NCBI GenBank assembly: GCA_001430745.1
Contig: KQ481983.1
Coordinates: 569,944 to 588,973 of the forward strand
Reading direction: 5' to 3'
Length of the DNA stretch: 19,030 nt
Source of the DNA: Auxenochlorella pyrenoidosa
Taxonomy: Eukaryota > Chlorophyta > Trebouxiophyceae > Chlorellales > Chlorellaceae
The notes beneath the pieces are model-generated. The model was given only the letters and a program-made list of their open reading frames with translations, was not told where the DNA came from and did no database searches. Below, one piece after another: positions 1 to 9,542 of the stretch. Position numbers and translations under genes: made by a program. Position 1 is the first letter of the stretch; the number at the start of each line of letters is the position of its first letter.

Positions 1-249
1 TGAGTATGTACAGCGCGTGGAAAGGCAGCGGCACGCGAGCAAGCGCCCGCCCTCCCCCCGCCCAGCCCGTAAGCGCTTGTGTGTGCGTTTCTTAGGCGGG
101 TTGGGGTGTGTACGGGTGGAGGTAGGGGTGGGGGCCGGGGAGGAGTGCAGACCCTTGGCTCGTTTGCGCAGGCTGGCGCAGGCATCACATGCAAGCAGTC
201 GCCCATCCGAGGGGCCATAGCCCTCTTGTTACCCCCGCCCGACACTCAC

Positions 250-791
250 AGGCTGATCAGGCGGCCGTCGGCGTCGCAGGCCACCCCGGTCCAGAGGCAG
301 GGAGGGATGCTGGGGTCTGCGCCCCAGCCGGTGATGTTGTTGGCGGCGGCAAACTGGTCCCAGTTGGTGATCGACTTCCTCACGCCTGCCAGCTGTGCCT
401 CTGCACGAGCACAAGGGGTGGGTGGGCATCAGGAGGCCGCAGGAGGACGCGCGAGTTGCTCACTTCATTGAATTGCAGATGCATGCTGGTTGCATCGGAG
501 CAAGGGCAGATCGCAGGAGAACAACTGGGTGCGTCTGCAGCAGGCCGCAGCCGGCGTGCTGGTGCAGGGTGACAGTGGGCAGCCAAAATGATCCAGCCTG
601 AAACTATCATCCCTCCTGATCCAAACCACCCTGGCGTTAGGCTCGGACAACTCACGAACGGAGAGCGGCGCACTGATCACTGCCGCGAAGGCGCCAGGCG
701 CGGCCCACTGCCCGTCGCCGCTGCCGCTGTGCAGCCCCACAGCCAGGGCCGCCAGCGCCACGGTAAAAGCGATCCGCCGCCCAGCGCTCAT
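250..791 (-). CDS. Leucine-rich-repeat protein, 5' end only (cut by left edge)
   Basis: Two exons are visible. Exon 1 (791-656) starts at ATG 791 and encodes a signal-peptide-like N-terminus: MSAGRR, then a hydrophobic stretch IAFTVALAALAVGL. Exon 2 (400-250) joins in phase 1 through a GTGAGT donor and a TGCAG acceptor. It encodes an LRR N-terminal cap, with a helix containing SITNWDQFAAANN and the cap motif PCLWTGVACDADGR, ending LISL at a GTGAGTG donor. A small first exon followed by an LRRNT_2 cap whose intron falls after the first L-x-x-L is typical of plant-type LRR proteins. The rest lies beyond position 1; the 249 bp to the edge read as intron. The product is probably secreted or a membrane receptor-like protein, but nothing shows whether it carries a transmembrane or kinase domain. 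An in-frame ATG at 857 would add 22 basic residues before the hydrophobic core, so 791 is preferred. Confidence 0.75.
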
Positions 792-1070
792 CCTCTGGGC
801 GGCAGGATCGCTGCGAGGGCCTCGGGTGAGCTCGCCCACCTTCCGCGCGCGCTTCACGAGCCGGGAGACTAGTGGAGCACTTTCGGAGGGATTCCGAAAC
901 TGCTATGGCCTGCCAGGAGGGTGGCAGGATGGGAAACAAGACGCAGAGCCGACCACCTTCACGGCAAGTCGAGGGCTCCACCTCTGGCTTTGCTGAGTTC
1001 CGATTGATTAACGTTCTGCAGGCCGTGCAGGTTATTCTTGCTCGAAAACTCAACGGGGGCCAAAGGGCAT
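792..1070. other. Spacer between LRR gene and histidine phosphatase
   Basis: These 279 bp hold the phosphatase 3' UTR and the LRR promoter/5' UTR, both read on the minus strand. No TGTAA polyadenylation motif is visible on the minus strand here, so the phosphatase 3' end cannot be placed. Confidence 0.5.
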
Positions 1071-2351
1071 TCAGGGGCATGGGCCAGCTGGCACAGCTCC
1101 TTCTGCAGCTGCCGGAATGCGCAGTATTCCGCAGTTGGGCAGGCCATGCTGCCGGTGCGAGCCCAGCGGCGTGCGCAGCAGGGCGGCCGCAAGGATGCTG
1201 AGCGCATCTCCGTGCGACACCAGCACGATGTGCCTGCCGCGGTGCTGCGCCTCGAGCCGAGCAACCAGCCCTGCCGTGCGGTCCGCCACGTCCTCCACGC
1301 TCTCGCTGCCCTGCCCTGGCGGCCTGGATTGCAGCCAGAGGAGAACATGACGATAGGAGGGACCCGCAGTCAGGGGCGGTGGCTGGGGGCAATGCCTTGG
1401 CGCGAGCAGGAGCAGGGGAGGGAGGAGAGCAGCGGGCACTGCCTGGCTGGCCAGGCGCAGCCCTTAGGCACGCAGCCTAGCACTGCTTGCAGGCGGTGGG
1501 CAGCGCCCGGCCACGGATTGCTGAAAAACTTTTGCAACTGCGCTGCAGCGCAACACGCTGCGCCCTCCATTTGGATGCACACAGCATACCCCACCGTCCC
1601 AGGGACCCCCCCCCCCTTGCAGCGGCGCACCTGTTTGCTGTGGACGCCCCATCCTGCTCCCACACCCGTTCGTAGTTGCTGCACGACGCCATCTCGTGCT
1701 CCCCGAAGCAGCGCTCCCGCAGCGCATCATCCACCTGCGCCAGATGGCATGGGTTGAGTGCATGGGGTTGGGGTGGGGTGGGGTGGGGAGGTTTGGCCGT
1801 GCTGTGAGCAAGCGCTTGACAGGGCTGGATCTGTGCGGATGGTGCGCACTTTGGCCCCGGCGCCTCCTATCAAGCACCTGGGCGCAAGTTCTGCAGGCTG
1901 GGCGGAGCAGAGGGAGTCTCTGCGGCGCTGCTGGAGCCGGCCCGGTCAGCAATGGCCCTGTCGCGGCTAGCGAAGCCGCATTAAGCCCTCAAGTCCACAC
2001 TGCAACCCCATTCCCGCACACCTGCAGCCGCGCATCGCCAGGTGCCAGCCCCAGGGCGGCCCCAGCGCCTTCCGCAGTCTGCAGGGTGCGGCTGAAGGGG
2101 GATGCCAGCACCAGCAGCTGCTCCGGGGCATAGCCAGGCTCGGCTGCTAGGGCCGCCGCCAGCTGCTGACCTGCCGCTGCTGCCTGCTGCCGCCCAACCT
2201 CGCTCAGGCCCCACCGCGGGTCCTGGCCGTTCTCTGAATGGCTGACTATAACGTCCTGCTCGTTGGCGTGGCTCCGGCCGTGGCGCAGCAGCCAGTAAGT
2301 GTTACGAAAGGATGGGGAATCGCCGTAGGCAGCGGCGGTGGCGGCAGACAT
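1071..2351 (-). CDS. Histidine phosphatase superfamily protein (phosphoglycerate mutase-like), complete
   Basis: Three exons, 2351-2022, 1734-1631 and 1323-1071, join in frame (phases 0 and 2) to give 228 aa. The introns are 287 and 307 bp with GTGTGC and GTGCGC donors. Catalytic motifs of branch-1 histidine phosphatases are clear: LLRHGRSHANE (nucleophile His24, Arg23), a GLSEVGRQQA helix, SPFSRTLQTAE (Arg88, Glu94), PPGQGSESVEDV, and VSHGDAL with the second catalytic His at about 182. It ends HRQHGLPNCG plus a short tail, normal for the family. The likely role is dephosphorylation of a small phosphometabolite or phosphoprotein; the substrate cannot be read from sequence. The reading frame is open upstream to an ATG at 2594, adding 81 residues rich in Ser, Ala and Arg. 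That could be an organelle transit peptide; without it the product is cytosolic. I chose 2351 because the conserved domain starts about 18 residues later. Confidence 0.9.
1764..1791 (+). repeat. G-tract repeat in phosphatase intron 1 (possible G-quadruplex)
   Basis: A run of GGGG(T) units on the plus strand inside phosphatase intron 1. The plus strand has at least four G-tracts of four with single-base T loops, compatible with a G-quadruplex on the non-template strand relative to this minus-strand gene. The transcript itself is C-rich here. Confidence 0.5.
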
Positions 2352-2398
2352 GGCGGCAGCGGCGCAAGTTGAGCGTGCTGGGCCGCGCCGATGTGCTG

Positions 2399-3640
2399 AT
2401 GATCTATCGATCGCTACACAGATGCGTGCTGATGAGAAGACAGCCGCTGGTAGAGCTGGTAGAGCGCTGGCTGACAACTGGGGTGCACAAAGGTTTCCTG
2501 CAAGCCGCAAGCTCGGCGTTCGAGATTGTGCAATCTGCTCGCACACGATGACCTTCCGCTGCAGGTGACCGCAGCAATGAGAAGTGGCGAACATCTCGCC
2601 CGGCGCAGCAGATCTCAGCAGCCTTGAATTCTTTCTCGCTGTCTGCTCGCGCTTGAAGCAGGCCTATGTCAACGATGTCGGCAGCGCGCTGCGGCAGCGC
2701 TGTCTCGGGCTGGGTCGCCGGTGTGCCTCCTGAGGCTCTGAGGGCCGCATTTGTGGAGTGCAGCGCACACTCGGAGACGAGACCCAGCCTGCACAAGCTG
2801 CAGGCGCGTTTCCTGCGATCGCATGTGCGCATGGCTTGACTGCCGCAACCGCTGTTGACTGCAGCTGTTCACGTTTAGCTGAGGACTTCATCTACATGCT
2901 CTCTCTCACAGCAGCTGCCTGTAGGGGAGCACATCCTGCGGGAGGACGTGCCATCCGTGGTGGCCCGTGCAGTGGGGCGGGAGGCACTCACTGGCCCGAG
3001 CTGGCAGCGATCCTCAAGTGCTTCCTGCTCGACGTCTGTGCCACCATGAGCTGGCCAGAGTTCCAGCGCAGCTGGGCCTCGCTGCAAGCGCTGGCCAGCG
3101 GCAGCGGCGGCGCGCCCACAGCAGCGAGCCAGGGCCGAGCACGCGCGGCAGCTGCAGCAGCGCCGCCGGCAGTGCCGACCTCTGCAGTGAGAGCGCTGCT
3201 TCCCAGCTGCTGCAAGCTGTCGCTGCCTGCTGAAGCTGTTCATGGAGTGTTGCGAGGCAACGCAACTGTTGGCCCAACCCTCCCCCACTCCTGCTGACCT
3301 GCTCGCCCTGCAGCCAAGCACTGCGCAGCAGGAGATAGGCTTCTGGCATGGCGAGGCACCTGCCGCCCCAAAGCAGCGCAGCGAAGAGCCGGGGAGGGCA
3401 TACCGCCCGCTGGCGGGCTCAGACATCACGCGGGGCGGCCAGAGGGCCTCTGCAGCTTCATACTTTGGCATGTACCTGAGCCCACAGGGGGGCATCAGGT
3501 GGCAGGGCGGCAGCACGGCCTTCAGGCCCGGCAGCATGCAGCTCGAGTTGGATTGTGCTTTGAGCAACAAAGATGGTGCCCCCCAGCTTGGCAACCCCTG
3601 CTTGTGCTGCTGCAACAATCGCTGGCCAAGCCGGCACTGA
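2399..3640 (+). pseudogene. Possible decayed or mis-sequenced gene, unrecognised family
   Basis: Several adjoining plus-strand pieces look like real protein but lie in different frames. A: from ATG 2399, MIYRSLHRC, then LVELVERWLTTGVHKGFLQA. B: about 2611-2710, DLSSLEFFLAVCSRLKQAYV. C: from ATG 2666 or 2675, VPPEALRAAFVEC and PSLHKLQARFLRSH to a GTGCGC donor at about 2834. D: from acceptor 2911, LPVGEHILREDVPSVVARAV up to REALTG at about 2990. E: PELAAILKCFLLDVCATMSW from about 2995. F: about 3200-3640, CLLKLFMECCEATQLLA, then EIGFWHGEAP and SYFGMYLSPQGGIRW. The D-to-E change would be repaired by one extra C in a short C run near 2992, where no intron fits. E-to-F can be spliced (GTGAGA donor 3187, acceptor 3313). 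I recognise no domain. It could be a pseudogene, an assembly indel in a real gene, or chance open reading in GC-rich DNA. Pieces A-C overlap the possible phosphatase leader on the opposite strand. Confidence 0.3.
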
Positions 3641-3841
3641 GCTGGGCAGGCGCAGGGTCGGCTGTCCCACCAAGAGGCACGCGCCACCCTTGCTTGCAAC
3701 CGACTCATCCAAGGGGCAAGAATTCAGCTCAGGCACAGGATCGCAGGCCGCACCGAGCAGGGTGCGCCGCCGCCGTCGGCGCGGTCTTGATGCCAGAACA
3801 GGCGCCCGGCACCGCGCGCGCCGCCTGCAGGGGGCGCCGCC

Positions 3842-5712
3842 TCACAGCATCTTCTGCAGCAGCTCCAGCAGGTGGGGCGTGGTGATGTACTCTCCAAGCT
3901 CGTCCTTGGCCACCCAGACGTGCTCGCCGTAGCCGCTGCCGCCCTTGAGCGCTGGGGTGCCCTGTATGAGCTGGCACCTGCAGCACAGGCGGGCAGCGGG
4001 CCGGCCTTGTCCTCAGTGCAGGAGGCGGCGGGGCAGAGGGAGCGCCCTGCATGGGCTGGCACCGGCGGCAGGTGGCGAGCGCGGCGCGGGCGAGGCAGCA
4101 CAGGGCCCCAGCATGCTTTGCTGGGCGCGCCGTCCAAGATGCTAAGCCCCGCCATGTCGCTGCCTGCAGCGCTCCATGGCCCCACCCCGGCGTGCGCGCG
4201 CCTGTGGAAGAAGAGTGTCGCGCCGTCCACCTCAGCATGCCCCGCCGGCGCGTTGCCCACAAAGTAAGGCTGCACCGCTGCGGTGTCCACCACGGCCGCG
4301 AGCGCGCGCTCCGCCGTCTGCCGCATCGTCTCGCCTTCCTCGTTCTCTGCAGGCGGCGGCGCAGGGGGCAGCGCGGCGGAGTCTGTGCGGGTGGCGCGGC
4401 AGGGGGCAGCGCGGCGGGTTGTGCCCGGGCCCTGACACGCTTCCAAGCTTTGCTGGGCTGACGGCGACTGCCGGCCCGCCCGCGCTCACCTTGCTGCGGC
4501 AGCGACCACGCGCCGCCCTTTGGCCGCACAAGCATGAATAGCCGCTGGTCTAGCCGCCGCTTGAGCGAGCGCCGGTCGTTGGCCTTGTCAGCTTCTGTGA
4601 TCCGGGGGGCAGGCTCGTACCTACGGACCAGGGCCGTGGGTGCACACACATGCTGGTCAAGTCTTAACTGTCCACGAGGCACACTTGTTGCAGGGCTGGA
4701 AGACCCAGCTTGCTGGGCTGCACCTGCGCTCATCCGAGCATCGCAGCCGCTGCAATGCCTGCCACAACTGCAGCTGCCTGCCTTCAGCATACAGGCTGCC
4801 CCTGCCCTGCAAGGCTGCCACACACATGCTGAATGCAGATGGCCGGTCAGCGTGCCGCCGCCGCCTTGTGCGGCGAACGCACGGGGATGTGCAGCGAAAA
4901 AGAGCAGGGGTGCAGAGGAAAAAAGGGGAGGCTCACTGCGGCCCCGCCTCATCCGCCATCTCGCTCTCCTTGGCATCAGTGAACTCCGAGGGCAGCTGCT
5001 TCATGTATTTGACCCGCACAGACTGCAGGCAGGCAGCGGCAGGGGCAGCAGAGAGCGAGGCCGTGGAATTCCAGCCAGCCTGCTTTGGTACCAAACTTCC
5101 AGGCCAGGGTCGATGCTCTGCTCGCAGCTGCCTGCATTGCACTGCGGCAGGCCTCCTGGGTGCACCCCAGCTCCAGCACGCAACACCCGGCATGCCTGGT
5201 AGCACTTTGCTGCACAGCTGCGCCGACAGAACACATAGTCAGCACCCCTCCACTGCAAACACGGCATGGCAGGGCCCAAGCCAAAGTGCTCAAGACGGCA
5301 GTGCAAGGCCCTGCGCCCCAGCCACGAGCCAGCTCACCTGCTGCCACTCCCGATACTCCCGCTCCCACTCTGGCTCCTCTGGAATGATCACAGGCAGCCG
5401 CTCGAAAACAACAGCACCCAGCAGCTTGCCGCTGGCTGCTGCTGTGGCCTGCAGGGTGCAAGCAGGGGGGGCCAGCCGCCTGGGCAGGCAGGCAGCAGCA
5501 GGCGGCGGCAGGCAGCGGCGGCAGCTGCTGTAAGCAGGCTCAGGGCAGGCCCATCGCTCAAAACCCGAACTATGAGATCCGACACTCACACTGGCGCTCA
5601 GCGCGGCTGCCTGCACGAGCTGACAGGGGCCAAGCCCGCAGCATGTTTGCCGCAGCAGTGTAGAGGCGGCTTGGGGCTGTGTCAGAAGCCGCCGAAACAA
5701 GGAAGTTGCCAT
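3842..5712 (-). CDS. MRPL46: Mitochondrial large ribosomal subunit protein mL46, complete
   Basis: Six exons, 5712-5590, 5448-5338, 5022-4937, 4620-4490, 4346-4202 and 3977-3842, join in frame to 243 aa. The N-terminus MATSLFRRLLTQPQAASTLL is a mitochondrial presequence-like stretch. Next come the L46 N-terminal block (VVFERLPVIIPEEPEWE, then SVRVKYMKQLPSEFTDA) and the Nudix-like fold: DRRSLKRRLDQRLFMLV, EGETMRQTAERAL, VQPYFVGNAPAGH, ATLFFHR, HVWVAKDELGEYI. The Nudix catalytic REUxEE box is absent, as expected for this non-enzymatic ribosomal protein. All introns are GT-AG except the last, whose donor reads CACAG|GCGCGC (intron 4201-3978). Only that choice gives FFHR-CQLIQG, which aligns without a gap to FFFKALLLTG of human L46, and it is in phase. 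Divergent neighbour of SEC13. No TGTAA motif was found downstream of the stop. Confidence 0.93.
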
Positions 5713-6400
5713 CGCAACTGCGGCGGTGCTCGCTGGAAGCTGTGTGAAGGGTGCCGGAGTGCAAAGGCCCTTGAATGGCGCTGGGGGCCCTGGCGCTGGG
5801 GGGCTGTATTGTCGAAGATGGCTCTACAATGCCTGGACGTGCCATCGCCGCAATGGTTGCGACCTGCTGGGCATGCTCCCTCGCAGCTTGCTGCCGACAG
5901 GTGCTGCTCGTGGGACCGGGTTGGATCCAAACAGCGATCGGATCGGCTGCAGAGTCTGTGCAGGCTGTCCCGTGCCCAACCACAGTCACGCTGTCGGCTA
6001 CGGTGCCGATCACGCCTTGTCGCCGCGTTTTACGCACATCAGCTGCAGCCACAGGATCTTTGAAAGACAGTTCAGCCTGCGAGGTGCGAGCAAGCGCCAC
6101 CTCCGTCCCCAAAGTCGTCCCTTCTCGGTCGGCCAGCGGCTGCCCGGTCTTGGTATCGCGGCGCACTGGATGCAGACTGCAACGGGAACCCTGCCGGGGG
6201 CTGCTGTCCACCGCCTCTCTTGCCGCCCGGGCGGTTGCTGCCGGCTGCGCTTCGTCAACCAGGGTGTCTCGCTGCGAGCGCCGCGCTGAATGGCCAGTCA
6301 CAACAGCATCGGGCACTGTCTCCCCCATCCCATGCAGGCATATCGCGTGCGGGGCCCGCGCTGTTTGGAGTAGCCGGGGGCCGCAGCGGCTGCGGGAGCG
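5713..6400. promoter_or_regulatory. Divergent intergenic region between mL46 and SEC13
   Basis: A 688-bp spacer with the two start codons facing away from each other, so it must hold both promoters and 5' UTRs. I see no TATA-like element at a convincing distance, no RNA gene and no reading frame with recognisable protein. Long open frames cross it on both strands but look like GC-rich noise. Confidence 0.5.
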
Positions 6401-9400
6401 ATGGCAGCCGCCACAGCGCAGCTGGCGAGCTTTGAGACGGGGCATGGGGACATGGTGCACGACGCCGCCTTTGACTACTACGGCAAGCGCCTTGCCACCT
6501 GCTCCAGCGACCGGAGCATCAAGGTGTTTGAGGTGGTGGGCGAGCAGGTGAGGGGGCGGGCGGCATGCCTGCCAGGCGGTGCTGTTCTCATGTCTCCCTG
6601 CGGTGCTGTTTTCATGCCTCACTGCTGCCGAGGTGCACAACACATGCCGCGTCATGCGCGTGCTGCCTAATGCAGTGCCGTTGGCTGCTGCACGGCACCG
6701 CTGCAGCGGCGTGTATGACGCGGACCGTAACTCCGCGTGCCGACATGTCCAGCGGCCGGCCTTGCCAGCCACAAGGCCCAAAGTCCGGAGATGCCGCTAT
6801 GCCCAGCTGCGCCACCCTTGCGCGTCCCCCCCTGTCTCGCCTGCCTCTTGCCTGCCGCAGATCTCGCACCTGGCAGACCTGAACGGGCACGAGGGCCCCG
6901 TCTGGCAGGTGGCATGGGCGCACCCCAAGTTTGGCAGCCTGCTGGCCTCTTGCAGGTGGGTGCAGGCGCCGCACCCTTCGGCAGCAGGGGCGCGCTGCCG
7001 GCAGCGTCGTGCACGCAGCAGTGCGCCCCGACCGCTGCGCCTGCGCCGGCGTGCCGGCCCAGCACGCTCGACAGCGCAGCGCCTGGGCGCGGCAGCCCCA
7101 AGCCCCAAAGTTTCGCGCTGTCCCGCCTTTTCCTTTGCTGCAGCTTTGACAGCCGCGTGATCGTGTGGAAGGAAGTGTCAGACAACGTGTGGCAGCAGGC
7201 GAGGGTCGGTGCTGCCCTCTACTGCCTTGTTGTGCCGGTCTCTGCCCTTGCCTGCTCGCTTGCTGTCCCTGCTGCATTGCTGCCCTCTGCTCCCTCGTTG
7301 CTGCCAGGCACCCGCCCGGCATGCCTGCCCGCTCGCGTGCGGTCCTTGGTGCAAGCACCCAGGCTCGCTCCCAAGCCGGCATGGCTGCAGGCAGGCAGGC
7401 CTGCAGCACGTGGCAAGCGCGGCAGCGATCCGGCTGCGGTGCTCTGTTCTGCCACCTGTCGCTTGCTCGCTGCTGCCTCCCCTGCCGTGGTGGTGGTGCT
7501 TTAGTGTGCCCCCCCACCCCACCACCACTACCACCACACACACACACACACACACACACGCGCGCAAACGCGACCGGCGCGTGCACCCACACACACACCC
7601 TGCACGCACGCCCCGCAGGTCTACCAGTCGCCGCTGCACTCTGCCAGCGTCAACTCGCTGTGCTGGGCGCCCTACGAGCTGGGCCTGGTGCTCGCTGCTG
7701 CCTCCTCAGATGGCTCCCTCTCCGTGCTGACCTACCAGCCAGACGGCTCCTGGCACGCAGAGAAGGTGGGCACCTGCGCCGCGGGCGAGGGCGAGCCGCT
7801 CTGTTCAGGGGAGGGCGCATCGTCTGGGGGCATGCTGCCTGCGCCGGCGCGCCGTGCGTATCGCGCGCAGCGTGTGCAAGCAAGCCCGGCGGGCCCGCCA
7901 TGCCGGCTCGCGCGCAGTGGCTGGCACCGGCTGGCTGGCAGCTGGCTGCAGGTCGGGAGGCCCCCAGAGGCAGGTCCGGCGTGCCCTGCAGGGGCCCCCA
8001 TGGGCAGCGCCAGCGTGCCCTCCCGGCATGCCTGCATTCACGACCCTCTGCCTCCCGCCCTGGTGCTGGCCCCGCCGAGCAGATTGACGGGGCGCACCCG
8101 GTGGGGTGTACCGCCGTCAGCTGGGCCCCTGCCGCTCCCAAGGGCTCGCTGGTGGCCTCCAAGGCGCCGGGCCAGCCGGTGCGGCGGCTCGCCTCCAGCG
8201 GCGCCGACAACTGCGTCAAGGTTTGTGGGTGGGTGGGTGGGTGGGTGGGGGGTGGGGGGCCGAGCGCTGCTTGCGCCCTGGCTCGTGGCATACGTGGCCT
8301 CAGCACAGGCTCTTTCTGCTCCGCGGCCGTGAAACCAGCAGCAGGGCCTGGAAAGGCCTGCGCAGAGGCGATGCATGCCACGAGCCAGCTGCTGAGTGCC
8401 CAGCCGGCAGAGCGTCGAGCCGCCGGCGCTCGCCGCCGCAGCTGCAGGTTCCCTCTTCGGCATGCGTGCCGCCCTGTGGACCTCGCACTGCAACGAACCT
8501 GCCTCCCCCTCCCTTGTGGCAACCTCGCGCTGCACCCTGCCTCCCCCTCCCCTTGTGGCGGCAGGTGTGGATGTACAATGAGCAGACGCGGCAGTGGATG
8601 CAGGACGGCACGACCCTGACGGGCCACACAGGTAGGTGGAGGCTGCTGGGCACTACTCTTCCCAGCAGCGCCTGCGCCGCCGGTGGCTTGCTGCCCGAGC
8701 AGCAGGCGCTGGGTGTGCTGGGTGGCGCCGGCACGAACGGCAGCCTTGCTGGAACAGCGTGGCGACGGCTCTGTGGCCGCCGCGCTGCCCTGCTCTGCCG
8801 CCCCCCACCCGCCCTGCCCTGTGCTGTGCGCGCCTCTGCCTCGTTGCTGCTAGTGTCTGCTGCGCGCGGCCTGCGCCCTGTGTGCCGTGCCGCCCCTTTG
8901 CCCCCTTCTGGTGATCAAGTCCCCTCGTCCTGCCTGGCTGGCCCCGCCTGGCGCCCCCTCTGCAGACTGGGTGCGGGACGTGGCCTGGGCCCCCAGCTTT
9001 GGGCTGCCCATGAACACGCTGGCCAGCGCGGGGCAGGACGGCAAGGTGTTGGTGTGGAGCGAGCGGCAGGAGGGTGAGCGCTGGGGGTGGCAGGGGTTCC
9101 TGGGCGCTTGGGGCTGCGTCCCTGGGCGCTGCCTTCGGAAGTGGAGTGTGCCTGGGGGGGCGGCGGCATGCAGCGGCCGCTCGGCGCTTAATTATCTAGT
9201 CAACAGCAGTGGCTGCTGGGTCGGTGGCACGGCCGCGCCGCCCACCGCCACGCCTGCCAGGCCGCGCAGTCTGGGCGCAATGCAAGTGCAAGGCACGCAG
9301 GGGTTTGTCTAACCACCAACCCTCCATGCCCCTCTGGGCCGCAACAACCCCCCCCATCGCATCCCACCCCCCACCCCACCGCAGGCGGCTGGGATCGGCA

Positions 9401-9542
9401 CGTGCTCCACGACTTTGGGGCGGCGGTGTGGCGCGTGAGCTGGAGCGTGAGCGGCAACATCCTGTCTGTCTCCGATGCCAGCAACCAGGTCACGCTGTGG
9501 AAGGAGGCGGCGGATGGGCAGTGGCAGCAGATCACGCAGTGA
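6401..9542 (+). CDS. SEC13: SEC13, COPII coat and nuclear pore WD40 protein, complete
   Basis: Eight exons, 6401-6547, 6861-6955, 7144-7204, 7619-7765, 8083-8220, 8565-8631, 8966-9073 and 9385-9542, join in frame to 306 aa, the usual SEC13 length (about 300). The six WD blades are readable in order: [83 protein letters not shown], and [18 protein letters not shown] ending VTLWKE. SEC13 forms an open six-bladed propeller completed by a strand from SEC31 in the COPII outer coat at ER exit sites, and by a nucleoporin in the Y-complex. The start ATG has a good context (gagcgATGGCA). Exon 3 has two possible in-phase ends: a GC donor at 7199 after VWQQ or a GT donor at 7205 after VWQQAR. The second fits Arabidopsis QAHVF better and is used here. 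Introns hold a CA microsatellite and a G-tract. Confidence 0.97.
6576..6622 (+). repeat. Two-copy ~24-bp tandem repeat in SEC13 intron 1
   Basis: Two adjacent copies of GCGGTGCTGTT(C/T)TCATG, each followed by a related C-rich 8-mer, lie just inside SEC13 intron 1. They differ at a few positions. Likely a local slippage duplication. Confidence 0.5.
7535..7558 (+). repeat. (CA)12 microsatellite in SEC13 intron 3
   Basis: Twelve perfect CA units, followed by CG- and CA-rich sequence and a second short CA run at about 7589-7598. It sits within 85 bp of the intron 3 acceptor and lengthens the pyrimidine-containing tract there. Confidence 0.95.
8226..8259 (+). repeat. GGGT repeat at the start of SEC13 intron 5 (possible G-quadruplex)
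   Basis: Six or more GGG tracts with single-T loops begin five bases after the GT of the exon 5 donor (GTTTGT) and lie in the sense strand, so they would be present in the pre-mRNA. Confidence 0.85.

Noticed and set aside
3458..3736. Minus-strand frame containing KLGGTIFVAQSTIQLEL
   Set aside because: It reads somewhat like protein but has no plausible splice connection to mL46, whose stop at 3842 is well supported, and it overlaps the plus-strand candidate. Left unassigned.
3729..4976. 415-codon minus-strand open frame
   Set aside because: It crosses several mL46 exons in the wrong frame and their introns; only the mL46 exon 4 part matches a known protein.
5570..6781. 403-codon minus-strand open frame over the divergent promoter
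   Set aside because: No recognisable motif; it overlaps SEC13 exon 1 and mL46 exon 1 and has the residue bias of random GC-rich sequence.
7165..8619. 484-codon plus-strand open frame
   Set aside because: It runs through SEC13 introns and out-of-frame exons; composition is Arg/Ala/Gly/Cys-rich as expected for open reading in GC-rich DNA. The spliced SEC13 model explains the region.
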